64,000 nt of DNA from Bacteroidota bacterium (GTDB lineage Bacteria > Bacteroidota > Bacteroidia > Cytophagales > Cytophagaceae): contig JAEYZG010000048.1 in the NCBI GenBank assembly GCA_023428135.1, positions 1-64,000 of the forward strand, read 5' to 3'. The notes under the pieces are model-generated. The model searched no databases. It saw nothing but the letters and a program-made list of their open reading frames with translations, and was not told the DNA's origin. Below, piece by piece: positions 1 to 8,404 of the stretch; position 1 is the stretch's first letter, and every line of letters starts with the position of its first letter. Both the position numbers and the translations under genes were made by a program.

Positions 1-2
1 TC

Positions 3-98
3 GTTAAAGTAATTCATCCAATTACAAAAGACATTACAGCCAAGACTATGATCAAAACCGAAGAACAGAAATATTTGGCAAAATTATTCCAATTTTAA
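3..98 (+). CDS. C-terminal end of an unidentified protein (5' end outside window)
   Basis: An open frame enters from the left edge and stops with TAA at 96-98, giving about 31 residues that end in KYLAKLFQF. It contains no motif that identifies a family. A hairpin followed by a T-run lies about 115 bp further on, which fits the end of a transcription unit. The frame is inferred only from its being open to the window edge, so it could be spurious. Confidence 0.4.
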   Translation, partial: VKVIHPITKDITAKTMIKTEEQKYLAKLFQF

Positions 99-210
99 CT
101 TGGGTGTCCCAGCGACGAAAACAGGAAAAAATTCTTTTTTTATCGATGGATTATTTCTTTATTAGACTTTTATACATTTTGAAAAAAAATACTAATCGGG
201 AGACTTTCAG

Positions 211-243
211 AAAAAAAAGGGGATGCATTTCCCCTTTTTTATT
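211..243. terminator. Bidirectional intrinsic terminator
   Basis: A-rich and T-rich flanks surround a GGGGA/TCCCC stem with a short loop, followed by a T-run on the plus strand and, because of the A-run, on the minus strand too. It lies between the plus-strand gene end at 98 and the minus-strand gene that ends at 262, so it can end both transcripts. Confidence 0.75.
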
Positions 244-261
244 TTAGTATTATTTTATGAT

Positions 262-567
262 TTACTTTTTAAACGGTTTTCCAAACCTTCCGAATGTCTT
301 TTTTGTCATTGCCCAAAAGAATGGAAACTGGCCGAAAATAAATCCATACGTTAGTAGAAAAACATAATAAAATGGGAAGATCACAAATAACCAGAGAAGA
401 AACTTCACATAAAAGGGAGTATCTTCTGCTACTCCTATCAATGGAAATAAAATCTTTCTGACTTCAACGGCTGACATTCCTGTTATTGCAAAAACGATAA
501 AAATAATCGCCATCTGCCAATTGTTCCTTATCCCCCACTTATCTTTCAATCTTAACCAAAAGCTCAT
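262..567 (-). CDS. Small DUF6787-like inner-membrane protein
   Basis: A 101-residue protein with two hydrophobic segments (about residues 19-45 and 52-82) and a basic C-terminus (KKTFGRFGKPFKK). The pattern of a basic N-terminus, two membrane spans and a FIFGQFPFFW stretch before the basic tail matches what I recall of the DUF6787 family of Bacteroidota. No function is known for that family. It is the last gene of a minus-strand run that follows panB and the RluA-type gene, with a 57 bp gap upstream. The family name is from memory and is moderately certain; the membrane topology is clear. Confidence 0.7.
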   Translation of the reverse strand: MSFWLRLKDKWGIRNNWQMAIIFIVFAITGMSAVEVRKILFPLIGVAEDTPFYVKFLLWLFVIFPFYYVFLLTYGFIFGQFPFFWAMTKKTFGRFGKPFKK

Positions 568-624
568 TCTTTTATAATTTTATTTAACCGAAAATTAATT
601 ATCAATTATGAATAAATTCTGAAG

Positions 625-1317
625 TTATTCAAACATTTTAAACTTCCCCCAAGCTCCCGAACCCGGCAAATCAGCAATAAGTTCAATAGGCTCCTTTTTA
701 ACCGGGTGAATAAATTTTAATCTCCTGGCATGCAAGCAAATACTGTGATCGGTATTCTTTTCGGAAAATCCATATTTAACGTCCCCTTTAATGGGACATC
801 CCATAGATGACAATTGAGACCTTATTTGATGATGTCTGCCTGTATGAGGATTCACCTCAAGCAAATATAACTCCCCCGATTTACCTACCATCTGATAGTC
901 CAGTTCTGCTCGCAAACTATCCTTTATCTGATTATCATATGTTTTGGATACGTTAACTTTTCCATCTTTCTTCATCCAGTGAACCAGCTTTCCTGAAAGT
1001 TCCGGAGGCTTATTTCCAACAATAGCCCAATACACTTTTTCAACCTTTCTTTCTCTGAAGATCTCGTTCATCCTTTCCAAAGCTTTGGAAGTTTTGGCAA
1101 TGACTACAAGACCGCTTACCGGCCTGTCAAGTCTATGTACAACACCGGCAAAAATATTTCCCGGCTTATTGTATTTAATCCTTAAGTAATCTTTAATATA
1201 ATCAGGTAATGCTTTATCTCCTGTCTCATCTCCCTGCACCAGAATACCGCTTCTTTTATTAACTATGATGAGATGATTGTCCTCGAAAACAACTTCAAAT
1301 TTATCTGAGAAATTCAC
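625..1317 (-). CDS. RluA-family RNA pseudouridine synthase
   Basis: This enzyme isomerises specific uridines in rRNA or tRNA to pseudouridine. The family signature HRLDRPVSGL is at residues 61-70, with the catalytic aspartate at D64, and the C-terminal part has the HTGRHHQIRSQL stretch typical of the RluA group. At 230 residues it lacks an N-terminal S4 domain and resembles the short TruC/RluA-like forms, so the target cannot be told from sequence. It is 50 bp downstream of panB on the same strand and probably cotranscribed. Confidence 0.92.
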   Translation of the reverse strand: MNFSDKFEVVFEDNHLIIVNKRSGILVQGDETGDKALPDYIKDYLRIKYNKPGNIFAGVVHRLDRPVSGLVVIAKTSKALERMNEIFRERKVEKVYWAIVGNKPPELSGKLVHWMKKDGKVNVSKTYDNQIKDSLRAELDYQMVGKSGELYLLEVNPHTGRHHQIRSQLSSMGCPIKGDVKYGFSEKNTDHSICLHARRLKFIHPVKKEPIELIADLPGSGAWGKFKMFE

Positions 1318-1367
1318 TTTGATAAGCCTTAAAGTCAGACCTTGAATGACCTGACTGATGGTAAATT

Positions 1368-2186
1368 TTAATAATACTCTTCTTGCCCGGGAAAGTCCAC
1401 AGACTTTACATCTTTGATATACTCTTCAACTGCATTGGTAATGATATTATCAAGCTCCGCATATCTTCTCAAAAACCTTGGCTTAAACTCTTTAGTAATA
1501 CCAAGCATATCATGAGTAACAAGCACCTGTCCGTCAACAAATGGGCCGGCACCAATACCAATCACTGGAATGGTAAGTTCTTCGGCAACTGTCTTTGCTA
1601 ATTCTGCAGGGATCTTTTCCAATACAATGGCAAAGCACCCACAATCTTCTAAAAGTCTGGCATCTTCTATAAGTTTCTTAGCTTCTGCCTCTTCTCTTGC
1701 TCTTACTGTATATGTTCCGAATTTATAAATACTCTGAGGAGTAAGTCCAAGATGCCCCATAACCGGTACTCCAGCACTTAATATTCTGAGAATACTTTCT
1801 CTTATCTCTATACCGCCTTCAATCTTTACTGAATGGGCTCCTGATTCCTTCATGATCCTGATGGCAGATCTTAAAGCTTCAGAAGAGTTTCCCTGATAAG
1901 ATCCAAAAGGAAGGTCCACCACGACCAAAGCCCTGCTTACCGCTCTTATCACAGAACTCGCATGGTAAATCATCTGATCAAGGGTTATTGGCAAGGTAGT
2001 TTCGTGACCTGCTATAACATTCGAAGCAGAGTCTCCTACCAGCAGGACGTCAACACCTGCTGTGTCCAGAATTTTTGCCATTGAATAATCGTAAGCAGTA
2101 AGCATGGAAATCTTCTCTTTACGATTCTTCATTTCCTGTAACTGGTGGGTAGTTACTTTTCTAATTTCTGATTTGTGAACAGACAT
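1368..2186 (-). CDS. panB: 3-methyl-2-oxobutanoate hydroxymethyltransferase
   Basis: Catalyses the first committed step of pantothenate and coenzyme A synthesis, transferring a hydroxymethyl group from methylene-tetrahydrofolate to 2-oxoisovalerate. The 272-residue length is usual for PanB. The N-terminal MLTAYDYSMAKILDTAGVD stretch, the VGDSASNV metal-binding region, VDLPFGSYQ and IGIGAGPFVDGQVLVTHD are characteristic. The start chosen (MSVHKSEIRKVT) gives a normal N-terminus. A gap of about 190 bp separates it from a divergent hypothetical gene, so its promoter lies there, although I see no full consensus. No other pan gene is present in the window. Confidence 0.97.
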   Translation of the reverse strand: MSVHKSEIRKVTTHQLQEMKNRKEKISMLTAYDYSMAKILDTAGVDVLLVGDSASNVIAGHETTLPITLDQMIYHASSVIRAVSRALVVVDLPFGSYQGNSSEALRSAIRIMKESGAHSVKIEGGIEIRESILRILSAGVPVMGHLGLTPQSIYKFGTYTVRAREEAEAKKLIEDARLLEDCGCFAIVLEKIPAELAKTVAEELTIPVIGIGAGPFVDGQVLVTHDMLGITKEFKPRFLRRYAELDNIITNAVEEYIKDVKSVDFPGQEEYY

Positions 2187-2374
2187 CTTACTTTAATAAT
2201 GCTCTGTAAAAACGGTTATTTAAATTGATAATTTTCTTAAAGGTATGTAATTAATCCAAATAGGCCAATTTTATTCCCCCTCCTATTAATGAAATCTATG
2301 AGTTACAGGGAGTATTATAGCTTAAATAACTATTCATTTTTACCCAGGGTTGTATTCATATATGTAAATAAAAC

Positions 2375-2890
2375 ATGCTAAAAACTATATCAATTCTATT
2401 AATTGTTTTTTCAATCAACCTGGTAGATGATGAAGTTGACATTGAAAAAAGAGGAGCTTTAAAGCTTAAGGAGATTACCGGAGTTCTAGCGAGTGCACTT
2501 AAAATGAATAGTTTTGATTTACTTTCATCATACATTCCAGATGAAAATGAACTTATTTATCTGAAAAAACACGCACCTCAAAAAGATAAGTACATCTATG
2601 ACGAAATAGATCCTGAAACCTTTAAAAATCAAACAAAAGAAAACTTTGAAATTATTGAAGAAGCAGGAATCAATCATCAGTTAAACTGGTCACAAACTGA
2701 ACTCGTGGATCAGCAGGAGATGAAAAAAAATGAGTATAACTATACAGTTTTTATGGCAGTGCAGGATATGAATGGAAAAACAATGAAACTGTCTTATGAT
2801 GCCATTAAAATAAAAGAAAAATGGTTTCTGTTTCAAGGCATTAGAGTGGAACAATGCCTTACAGTGAGAAAAGACTGTCCCAAGCAATAA
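2375..2890 (+). CDS. Hypothetical exported protein
   Basis: A 171-residue protein that I do not recognise. The first 17 residues (MLKTISILLIVFSINLV) are hydrophobic, so it is probably exported or anchored, although no clear cleavage site is visible. The rest is charged and contains a KLSYDAIKIKEKWFLFQGI ending, a mixed pattern that suggests a small alpha+beta domain of the kind seen in secreted proteins of Bacteroidota. It stands alone on the plus strand between divergent panB and convergent proS. Its stop codon lies inside the loop of the terminator hairpin. Confidence 0.7.
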   Translation: MLKTISILLIVFSINLVDDEVDIEKRGALKLKEITGVLASALKMNSFDLLSSYIPDENELIYLKKHAPQKDKYIYDEIDPETFKNQTKENFEIIEEAGINHQLNWSQTELVDQQEMKKNEYNYTVFMAVQDMNGKTMKLSYDAIKIKEKWFLFQGIRVEQCLTVRKDCPKQ

Positions 2891-2905
2891 TTGGGGACAG
2901 TCTTT
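2870..2905. terminator. Shared terminator between convergent genes
   Basis: A perfect 9 bp stem (GACTGTCCC at 2873-2881 and GGGACAGTC at 2894-2902) is extended by A/T pairs and flanked by short A and T runs. It spans the end of the plus-strand hypothetical gene and sits 8 bp before the end of proS, so it can serve both directions. Confidence 0.75.
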
Positions 2906-2912
2906 AAATTAT

Positions 2913-4388
2913 TTAGTATGCTCTGGCAAATACCACTCTCTTTGTACTAGGTTTGCCAGTATAAATACATTTACCAGCCTCATCTTTAGCATCAAGAGGT
3001 ATGCATCTGATAGTTGCTTTTGTTTCTTCTTTAATCTTTTCCTCAGTTTCAGAAGTACCATCCCAATGAGCTAAAATAAACCCACCTTTAGTATCCAGAA
3101 TTTTTACAAACTCATCAAAAGAATCAACTTCAGTAGTATTCTCCTCCCTGAATTTCAAAGCTTTATTAAAAACATTTTGCTGAATATCCGCTAATAAGGA
3201 TTCTACTTGCGTAACGGTTTCCTCAATTTTAAAAGATTTTTTCTCTTTTGTATCTCTACGAGCAATTTCAATCGTTCCATTTTCCAAGTCTCTTGCTCCA
3301 AGTGCCAGACGAACTGGTACCCCTTTAAGCTCGTATTCTGCAAATTTAAAACCAGGGGTCTGGGTATCTCTGTCATCAAACTTAACCGAAATTCCCTTTG
3401 CAAGAAGTTGTTTTCTGATAACATCAGCTTTTTCCCTTATAAGTTCAAGTTGCTCTTTCCCTTTGAAAATAGGTACAATTACAACCTGTATCGGAGCCAG
3501 GGCCGGAGGTAAAACCAAGCCTTCATCATCTGAATGAGCCATAATAAGTGCTCCCATTAATCTGGTACTTACCCCCCAGGATGTTCCCCAGACAAAATCC
3601 AATTGGCCCGCCTGGTTTGCAAATTTTACGTCAAATGCTTTGGCAAAATTTTGTCCAAGAAAATGAGAAGTTCCTGCCTGTAAAGCTTTACCATCCTGCA
3701 TTAAAGCTTCAATACAATAAGTATCTTCGGCTCCTGCAAAACGCTCATTCGCAGTCTTTTTACCTTTTACAACAGGCATGGCCATAAATTGCTCTGCAAA
3801 ATTTGCATATACTTCAAGCATTTGTTCGGTCTCTCTGATAGCTTCCTGTGAAGTAGAATGAGCTGTATGACCTTCCTGCCAAAGAAATTCCGCAGTACGC
3901 AGAAACAATCGGGTTCTCATTTCCCAGCGAACCACATTAGCCCATTGATTTACAAGTAATGGAAGATCTCTGTACGACTGAATCCAGTTTTTATATGTAC
4001 TCCAGATTACGGTTTCTGAAGTAGGTCTTACAATAAGTTCTTCTTCAAGTTTTGCTTCCGGATCTACGATTACACCTTTTCCATCCGGAGAATTTTTTAA
4101 TCTGTAGTGCGTTACTACTGCACACTCTTTTGCAAATCCTTCAACGTGACTTGCTTCTTTGCTTAAATAAGATTTGGGGATAAAAAGAGGAAAATAGGCA
4201 TTGGAATGTCCTGTATCTTTAAACATTTTATCTAAAACCGACTGCATTTTTTCCCAAATGGAAAAACCATAGGGTTTAATAACCATACAACCTCTAACCG
4301 CCGAATTTTCAGCCAGATCTGCTCTTTTCACCAGTTCATTATACCATGCTGAATAATCTTCACTTCTTTTTGGCAATCCTTTGCTCAT
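2913..4388 (-). CDS. proS: Prolyl-tRNA synthetase, short archaeal/eukaryote-type
   Basis: Class II aminoacyl-tRNA synthetase that charges tRNA-Pro. The 491-residue size, the absence of the large editing insertion of the E. coli form and the ending ...VVFARAY mark it as the archaeal-type (type 3) enzyme. Motif 2 is in the WEMRTRLFLRTAEFLWQEGH region and motif 3 near the LMGALIMAHSDDEGL stretch. The C-terminal zinc site of this class is mostly gone: the ligands expected in WCGxxEC and CxxC are D443, T448, C474 and T477. It is monocistronic, with a -7 box about 48 bp upstream and a shared terminator downstream. Confidence 0.97.
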   Translation of the reverse strand: MSKGLPKRSEDYSAWYNELVKRADLAENSAVRGCMVIKPYGFSIWEKMQSVLDKMFKDTGHSNAYFPLFIPKSYLSKEASHVEGFAKECAVVTHYRLKNSPDGKGVIVDPEAKLEEELIVRPTSETVIWSTYKNWIQSYRDLPLLVNQWANVVRWEMRTRLFLRTAEFLWQEGHTAHSTSQEAIRETEQMLEVYANFAEQFMAMPVVKGKKTANERFAGAEDTYCIEALMQDGKALQAGTSHFLGQNFAKAFDVKFANQAGQLDFVWGTSWGVSTRLMGALIMAHSDDEGLVLPPALAPIQVVIVPIFKGKEQLELIREKADVIRKQLLAKGISVKFDDRDTQTPGFKFAEYELKGVPVRLALGARDLENGTIEIARRDTKEKKSFKIEETVTQVESLLADIQQNVFNKALKFREENTTEVDSFDEFVKILDTKGGFILAHWDGTSETEEKIKEETKATIRCIPLDAKDEAGKCIYTGKPSTKRVVFARAY

Positions 4389-4435
4389 TATTTTATTTAT
4401 TTTGGTATACCTTTTGATCTTTAGTTTTGAAGTGG

Positions 4436-4443
4436 CAAATATA
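4436..4443 (-). promoter_or_regulatory. Candidate -7 element for proS
   Basis: Read on the minus strand this is TATATTTG, a perfect match to the TAnnTTTG box used by the primary sigma factor of Bacteroidota. It would give a leader of about 40 nt before the proS start. I do not see a TTG at the expected -33 distance, so the assignment is moderate. Confidence 0.5.
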
Positions 4444-4584
4444 CTATAAGACTAGAAAATTGTTTTTAAAAGTTGAATAAAACGGTTTTTCATAGTCCTT
4501 TAGCCAAAAATAAATTAATTTGCTTATGGATAATGGACTAAAGATCCTTTTCGTTAGTTATTAATACAGATAAATAGTATTACT

Positions 4585-5916
4585 ATGAAATCATTTGGAC
4601 TCAAAAAATTACTGGCGCTGACGGTATTTGGAATGATGGGTGCCTGTACCAGTAATCAGTTCACGTCATCTTCTCCTGAAAATGATGACCTTTATTTTTC
4701 TTCTAAAGATAAAAAGAAGGTACAACCTGTTGCTACCACTACCACTAACCAGACGTACTCAGGAAATGATATGCCTCAGAATTACAATTCTGATAATAAT
4801 CAAAACTATTCTAATAATTATAACCAGTCTTCGTCCAACGAAGAATACAGTTACTCGTCAAGTGACAAACCTGTAGACTATTCGAGATACACATACAAAA
4901 GCAGTACATCTTCTTCTTCAAGTTCAGGAGGTGATACCTATATCACGAATAATAATTACTACGACAACGACGATTACTTCTATAATAACAATTCTTCAAG
5001 GAGATATAATTGGGGAATGGGCTATACAACGGGTTGGAACCCTTATGCTTCATTCGGTCCTACTTCAAGAATTACAGTAAGTTTCGGATATAACACAGGT
5101 TGGGGCTGGAATAGCTACTATGGTTACAACTCCTTTTATCCTGGATATGGTTTTGGAAATTCTTACTGGGGTACAGGTTGGGGAAATCCATACTACGGTG
5201 GCATTTATAATTATTATTCCCCCTGGTATTCATATAACAGCTGGTACTCACCATATTGGGCTACTTCTTGGGGCGGCCACTATGGCTCTCCATACTGGGG
5301 GCATGGATATCCTTATAACAGCTTTGACCGAGGATATCATAATGGATATATACAAGGCTATAATAATGGAAATGTAAAATCCAAACCTGTTAACAATGGC
5401 CCTAGACAAGACAGAACAGCAGGAAGAGTCAATACTCCTCAAAATAGTAATGACCCAAGGACACAAAGATATTCCAACGGAAATACTCAAGAAACTTATA
5501 ATAATCAGGGTAGAGTGATCTTAGAGAATAAGAATGGTAGAAAACAAATCAATTATCCGGGAAATAATTCCGGTGGTAATAGCCAACAATCTGGCACATC
5601 TTCACCTAATACTACTCCCGATAATCGTTCAACTTATCAATCTAACGATCAATATTCATCTCCGTCAAATAATTCCAGCAATTCTGGAGGAGGAAACAAT
5701 ACCAACAGAAGACAGATTCACAATAATCAGAGAAGTCCTTCTTATAATAATAACAATAGCAACAATGGTTATAATAATCACAATTATAACAATAACAACA
5801 ATTATAATAATCATAACAACTACAATACGCCCTCTCCAAGAGGTGGTAGCATTGGAGGAGGAGGAGGTTCAGCTCCATCCCAAAACAACTCTCCTGCCGG
5901 CAGAAGAAGGTTTTAG
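4585..5916 (+). CDS. Gly/Asn/Tyr/Ser-rich low-complexity surface lipoprotein
   Basis: A 443-residue protein with a lipoprotein signal peptide; the lipobox MGAC puts the acylated cysteine at residue 21. The mature part has no globular domain that I recognise. It runs from a Ser/Asn linker to a Tyr/Trp/Gly-rich core (about residues 140-260, many YG, WG and GY pairs), then a Gln/Asn/Ser-rich segment and a terminal Asn/Tyr/His run ending in Gly-rich and Arg-rich residues. The DNA for residues about 390-415 is nearly a repeat of AAT/AAC/TAT codons. It is 9 bp upstream of a beta-barrel gene, which suggests cotranscription and an outer-membrane or surface role. Function is unknown. Confidence 0.85.
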   Translation: MKSFGLKKLLALTVFGMMGACTSNQFTSSSPENDDLYFSSKDKKKVQPVATTTTNQTYSGNDMPQNYNSDNNQNYSNNYNQSSSNEEYSYSSSDKPVDYSRYTYKSSTSSSSSSGGDTYITNNNYYDNDDYFYNNNSSRRYNWGMGYTTGWNPYASFGPTSRITVSFGYNTGWGWNSYYGYNSFYPGYGFGNSYWGTGWGNPYYGGIYNYYSPWYSYNSWYSPYWATSWGGHYGSPYWGHGYPYNSFDRGYHNGYIQGYNNGNVKSKPVNNGPRQDRTAGRVNTPQNSNDPRTQRYSNGNTQETYNNQGRVILENKNGRKQINYPGNNSGGNSQQSGTSSPNTTPDNRSTYQSNDQYSSPSNNSSNSGGGNNTNRRQIHNNQRSPSYNNNNSNNGYNNHNYNNNNNYNNHNNYNTPSPRGGSIGGGGGSAPSQNNSPAGRRRF

Positions 5917-5925
5917 AATTATATT

Positions 5926-7482
5926 ATGAAGATATCAAAATTTATTTTTACAACAGGCTTTATAAGCCTGTTTTCTATTTCTGCTTATTCTCAAGGGCCA
6001 TTTGGTTACTATAATGATGCCTTGAGATTTTCTCAAACTACTTTTGGGGGTACTGCCCGCTTTCAGGGTATTGCAGGAGCTACAACGGCGCTTGGTGCTG
6101 ATATGGGAACCCTTAATGGCAACCCGGCAGGTTTGGGTTTTTATAGAAAATCAGATGTAAGCATTTCTCCTGGACTCAACTTCGCAGGAACCACAACCAA
6201 TATGCTCGGCACAGAGACAAGGGATAATAAAGTGAGCTTTAATATCGCCAATATCGGAATTGTCTTTTCAGGGGCTAAAGATGATATTGTTCCTGGAAAA
6301 TACCGTGGAGGTTCATTTGGTATCAGCATGACAAGAACCAATAACTTTCAAAATCAATTCCGCTATAGTGGTTTTAATAAAGCTAATACTTTCGGGCAAT
6401 CTGTTGCTGAATCCGCAAGTGGATATTCAGAACTTGAAATTATCGATCAAGGCTTAAATGAACTTACGGATATTATAGGGCTTGCCTATAATGCCTATTT
6501 GATTAACCCTGTTTATTGCGGTTACGACTCTGAAGGCTATGGTATTCAATGCCCCGGAAACCCATGGTATTCAACTATGAGTGACAACATTGTAAAACAA
6601 AAAGAAATTATTGCTACTAAAGGAAATCAAAGTCAATGGGACATAGCCTATGGTGGAAATATTGATGATAAAGTTTATCTAGGAGCTTCTCTGGGCATTG
6701 CTACTATGAAATATGAAACAAGCAAGGTATTTACAGAAACAAATACACAAACAAGTGATACTATTGATAGCTATTCCTTATATGATAATTTAACATTAAG
6801 AGGTACAGGAATCAATTTCAAAGTTGGAGCAATTATTAAACCTGCTGATTGGATAAGAATTGGAATTACGGGTCAAACTCCAACTTATTATGCTATCAGA
6901 ACCTCATACGAATACAAAATAAGGATGAATTTAAACTCAGATTTTGTTAATGATTTAGGCATTCTGGAGTCAGAGCAATCCTTCTCCACCCTTCCTGGTA
7001 TTTATAATTATAATCTGACAACTCCGGCAAGAGCTAAAGCGGGAGTCGCCTTATTTGCAGGAAAATCTGGGTTTATTTCCGGTGATGTTGAAGTAGTTGG
7101 TTATAGCGGGGCAAGATTAAAAGGTGCAGATCCTGGGGAATTGGATGCTGATAATGATGTAATTAAGGATCTTTATAAAACTACATTTAACTTTAACCTC
7201 GGAGCCGAAGCCAGACTTGGAGACTATAGGTTGAGAGCCGGATATGCCCGTTTGGGAGATCCATACAGACCTGGGATAGTTGATAATCTGGATAGAACTA
7301 TCAATACTATTACATTCGGCGCCGGTTTGAAATCTGAGGGCTTTTACGCTGATATTGCATTTGTAAATACATTCTACAAAAGTAATTACTACTCTTATCA
7401 CTTAAACAGTGGTAGAGAACCTATGGCAATCGTCAATAACAGAAATACAAGTGTTGTAATTACAATTGGAACTAGCTTTTAA
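5926..7482 (+). CDS. Outer-membrane beta-barrel protein, FadL/OmpP1-like
   Basis: A 518-residue protein with a signal peptide ending near SAYSQG. The N-terminal motif ALRFSQTTFGGTARFQGIAGATTALGADMG, followed by NPAGLGFYRKSDVSISP, is typical of the FadL/TodX-related or hemin-receptor-like barrels of Bacteroidota, a group that also includes PorV. The rest alternates aromatic and polar residues as beta strands do and ends in ..NTSVVITIGTSF, with a terminal phenylalanine as expected for barrel assembly. It follows the low-complexity lipoprotein by 9 bp and precedes a thioredoxin-like gene by 28 bp. Substrate is unknown; hydrophobic-solute transport is a family-based guess. Confidence 0.85.
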   Translation: MKISKFIFTTGFISLFSISAYSQGPFGYYNDALRFSQTTFGGTARFQGIAGATTALGADMGTLNGNPAGLGFYRKSDVSISPGLNFAGTTTNMLGTETRDNKVSFNIANIGIVFSGAKDDIVPGKYRGGSFGISMTRTNNFQNQFRYSGFNKANTFGQSVAESASGYSELEIIDQGLNELTDIIGLAYNAYLINPVYCGYDSEGYGIQCPGNPWYSTMSDNIVKQKEIIATKGNQSQWDIAYGGNIDDKVYLGASLGIATMKYETSKVFTETNTQTSDTIDSYSLYDNLTLRGTGINFKVGAIIKPADWIRIGITGQTPTYYAIRTSYEYKIRMNLNSDFVNDLGILESEQSFSTLPGIYNYNLTTPARAKAGVALFAGKSGFISGDVEVVGYSGARLKGADPGELDADNDVIKDLYKTTFNFNLGAEARLGDYRLRAGYARLGDPYRPGIVDNLDRTINTITFGAGLKSEGFYADIAFVNTFYKSNYYSYHLNSGREPMAIVNNRNTSVVITIGTSF

Positions 7483-7510
7483 TAACTTTTGAATAAAAAT
7501 TTATATTAAG

Positions 7511-8404
7511 ATGAAGAGTAAATGGTTTAGAGCAATCATTTTATGGGCGATTTTCTCTTCATCTTTCCTTTTTTCTTTCGCCCAACCCAAAGTGGGCCAA
7601 AAAGCCCCAGACTTTGAAATTGAAGATCCTAACGGAAAAATAATTCGCCTGTCAGATCTTTCTGACAAAATCGTATTACTTGATTTTTGGGCTTCATGGT
7701 GCATGCCATGCCGCCAGGCAAATCCGGAAGTTGTTGCTATTTATCAGAAATATCATGAAAAAGGATTTGAAATTTTCAGCGTTTCATTGGATACTAAAAG
7801 GGAAGCCTGGCTTAATGCCATAAAAAAAGATCAGCTATCATGGCCCTTTCATGGAAGTGATTTGAAAGGCTGGGAAAATGAAGTTGCTGAACTTTATGAA
7901 ATTTCAGGAATTCCCGCTACCTTTTTAATAGATGAAAAGGGTATTATCGTTGGAACTGATCTTGACGAATACGATCTTGACAAAAAACTTAACTTTCTAT
8001 TCAACGTACAAGTTCAGTTTTATCCTCAAACCGCCGCTGGTAAACTTTTTTTCACCTCAAAAGCAAAGTATCAGATTGAAGATTTAAAAGGAAATATTTT
8101 ATTGAAAGGCAAAAGTGAAGAAGTTGATATTACAGGGTTGGCCTCCTCTGAATACATTGTCAGATATGAAGATAAATCATCCCGCTTCTTTAAAAAAGTA
8201 AGCGATCAGGCACTTGTGACTTTTTATCCCCAGAGAGTAGATGACCAAATTACTTTATCTAAAAACGCTAATTTCGAAATATACAATCAAAGAGGTAAAT
8301 TGATTAAGAAAGGATTAGGAGGAGTTATTATGGTTCAGGATCTTTCTTCAGGCAATTACTACCTCAGTCTGGAAGGCACTGTTTATACTTTCTTTAAAAA
8401 ATAA
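7511..8404 (+). CDS. TlpA-type thioredoxin-like protein with two Por-tail-like C-terminal repeats
   Basis: A 297-residue exported protein whose signal peptide ends near residue 24 (FSFAQ). Residues 28-160 form a TlpA/AhpC-like thioredoxin domain with WCMPC (C64, C67) and the cis-proline region GIPATF near residue 135, so it should act as a periplasmic or surface disulfide reductase. Residues 168-230 and 236-297 are two copies of a repeat beginning V-x-FYPQ and ending FFKK, with an internal G(N/K) turn and an S-x-x-Y strand. This resembles the type A C-terminal sorting domain of the type IX secretion system, but FYPQ replaces the usual YPNP. It overlaps convergent aroK by 11 bp. Confidence 0.85.
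   Translation: MKSKWFRAIILWAIFSSSFLFSFAQPKVGQKAPDFEIEDPNGKIIRLSDLSDKIVLLDFWASWCMPCRQANPEVVAIYQKYHEKGFEIFSVSLDTKREAWLNAIKKDQLSWPFHGSDLKGWENEVAELYEISGIPATFLIDEKGIIVGTDLDEYDLDKKLNFLFNVQVQFYPQTAAGKLFFTSKAKYQIEDLKGNILLKGKSEEVDITGLASSEYIVRYEDKSSRFFKKVSDQALVTFYPQRVDDQITLSKNANFEIYNQRGKLIKKGLGGVIMVQDLSSGNYYLSLEGTVYTFFKK

Noticed and set aside
5745..5825. Short-period DNA repeat that could be a CRISPR-like or microsatellite array
   Set aside because: There are no spacers of uniform length; the pattern is explained by Asn, Tyr and His codons in a coding frame.
4640..5929. Several long open frames in other phases within the low-complexity lipoprotein gene
   Set aside because: They arise from the repetitive codon pattern, are rich in Ile and Thr and have no signal or motif; the lipoprotein frame has a clear lipobox.
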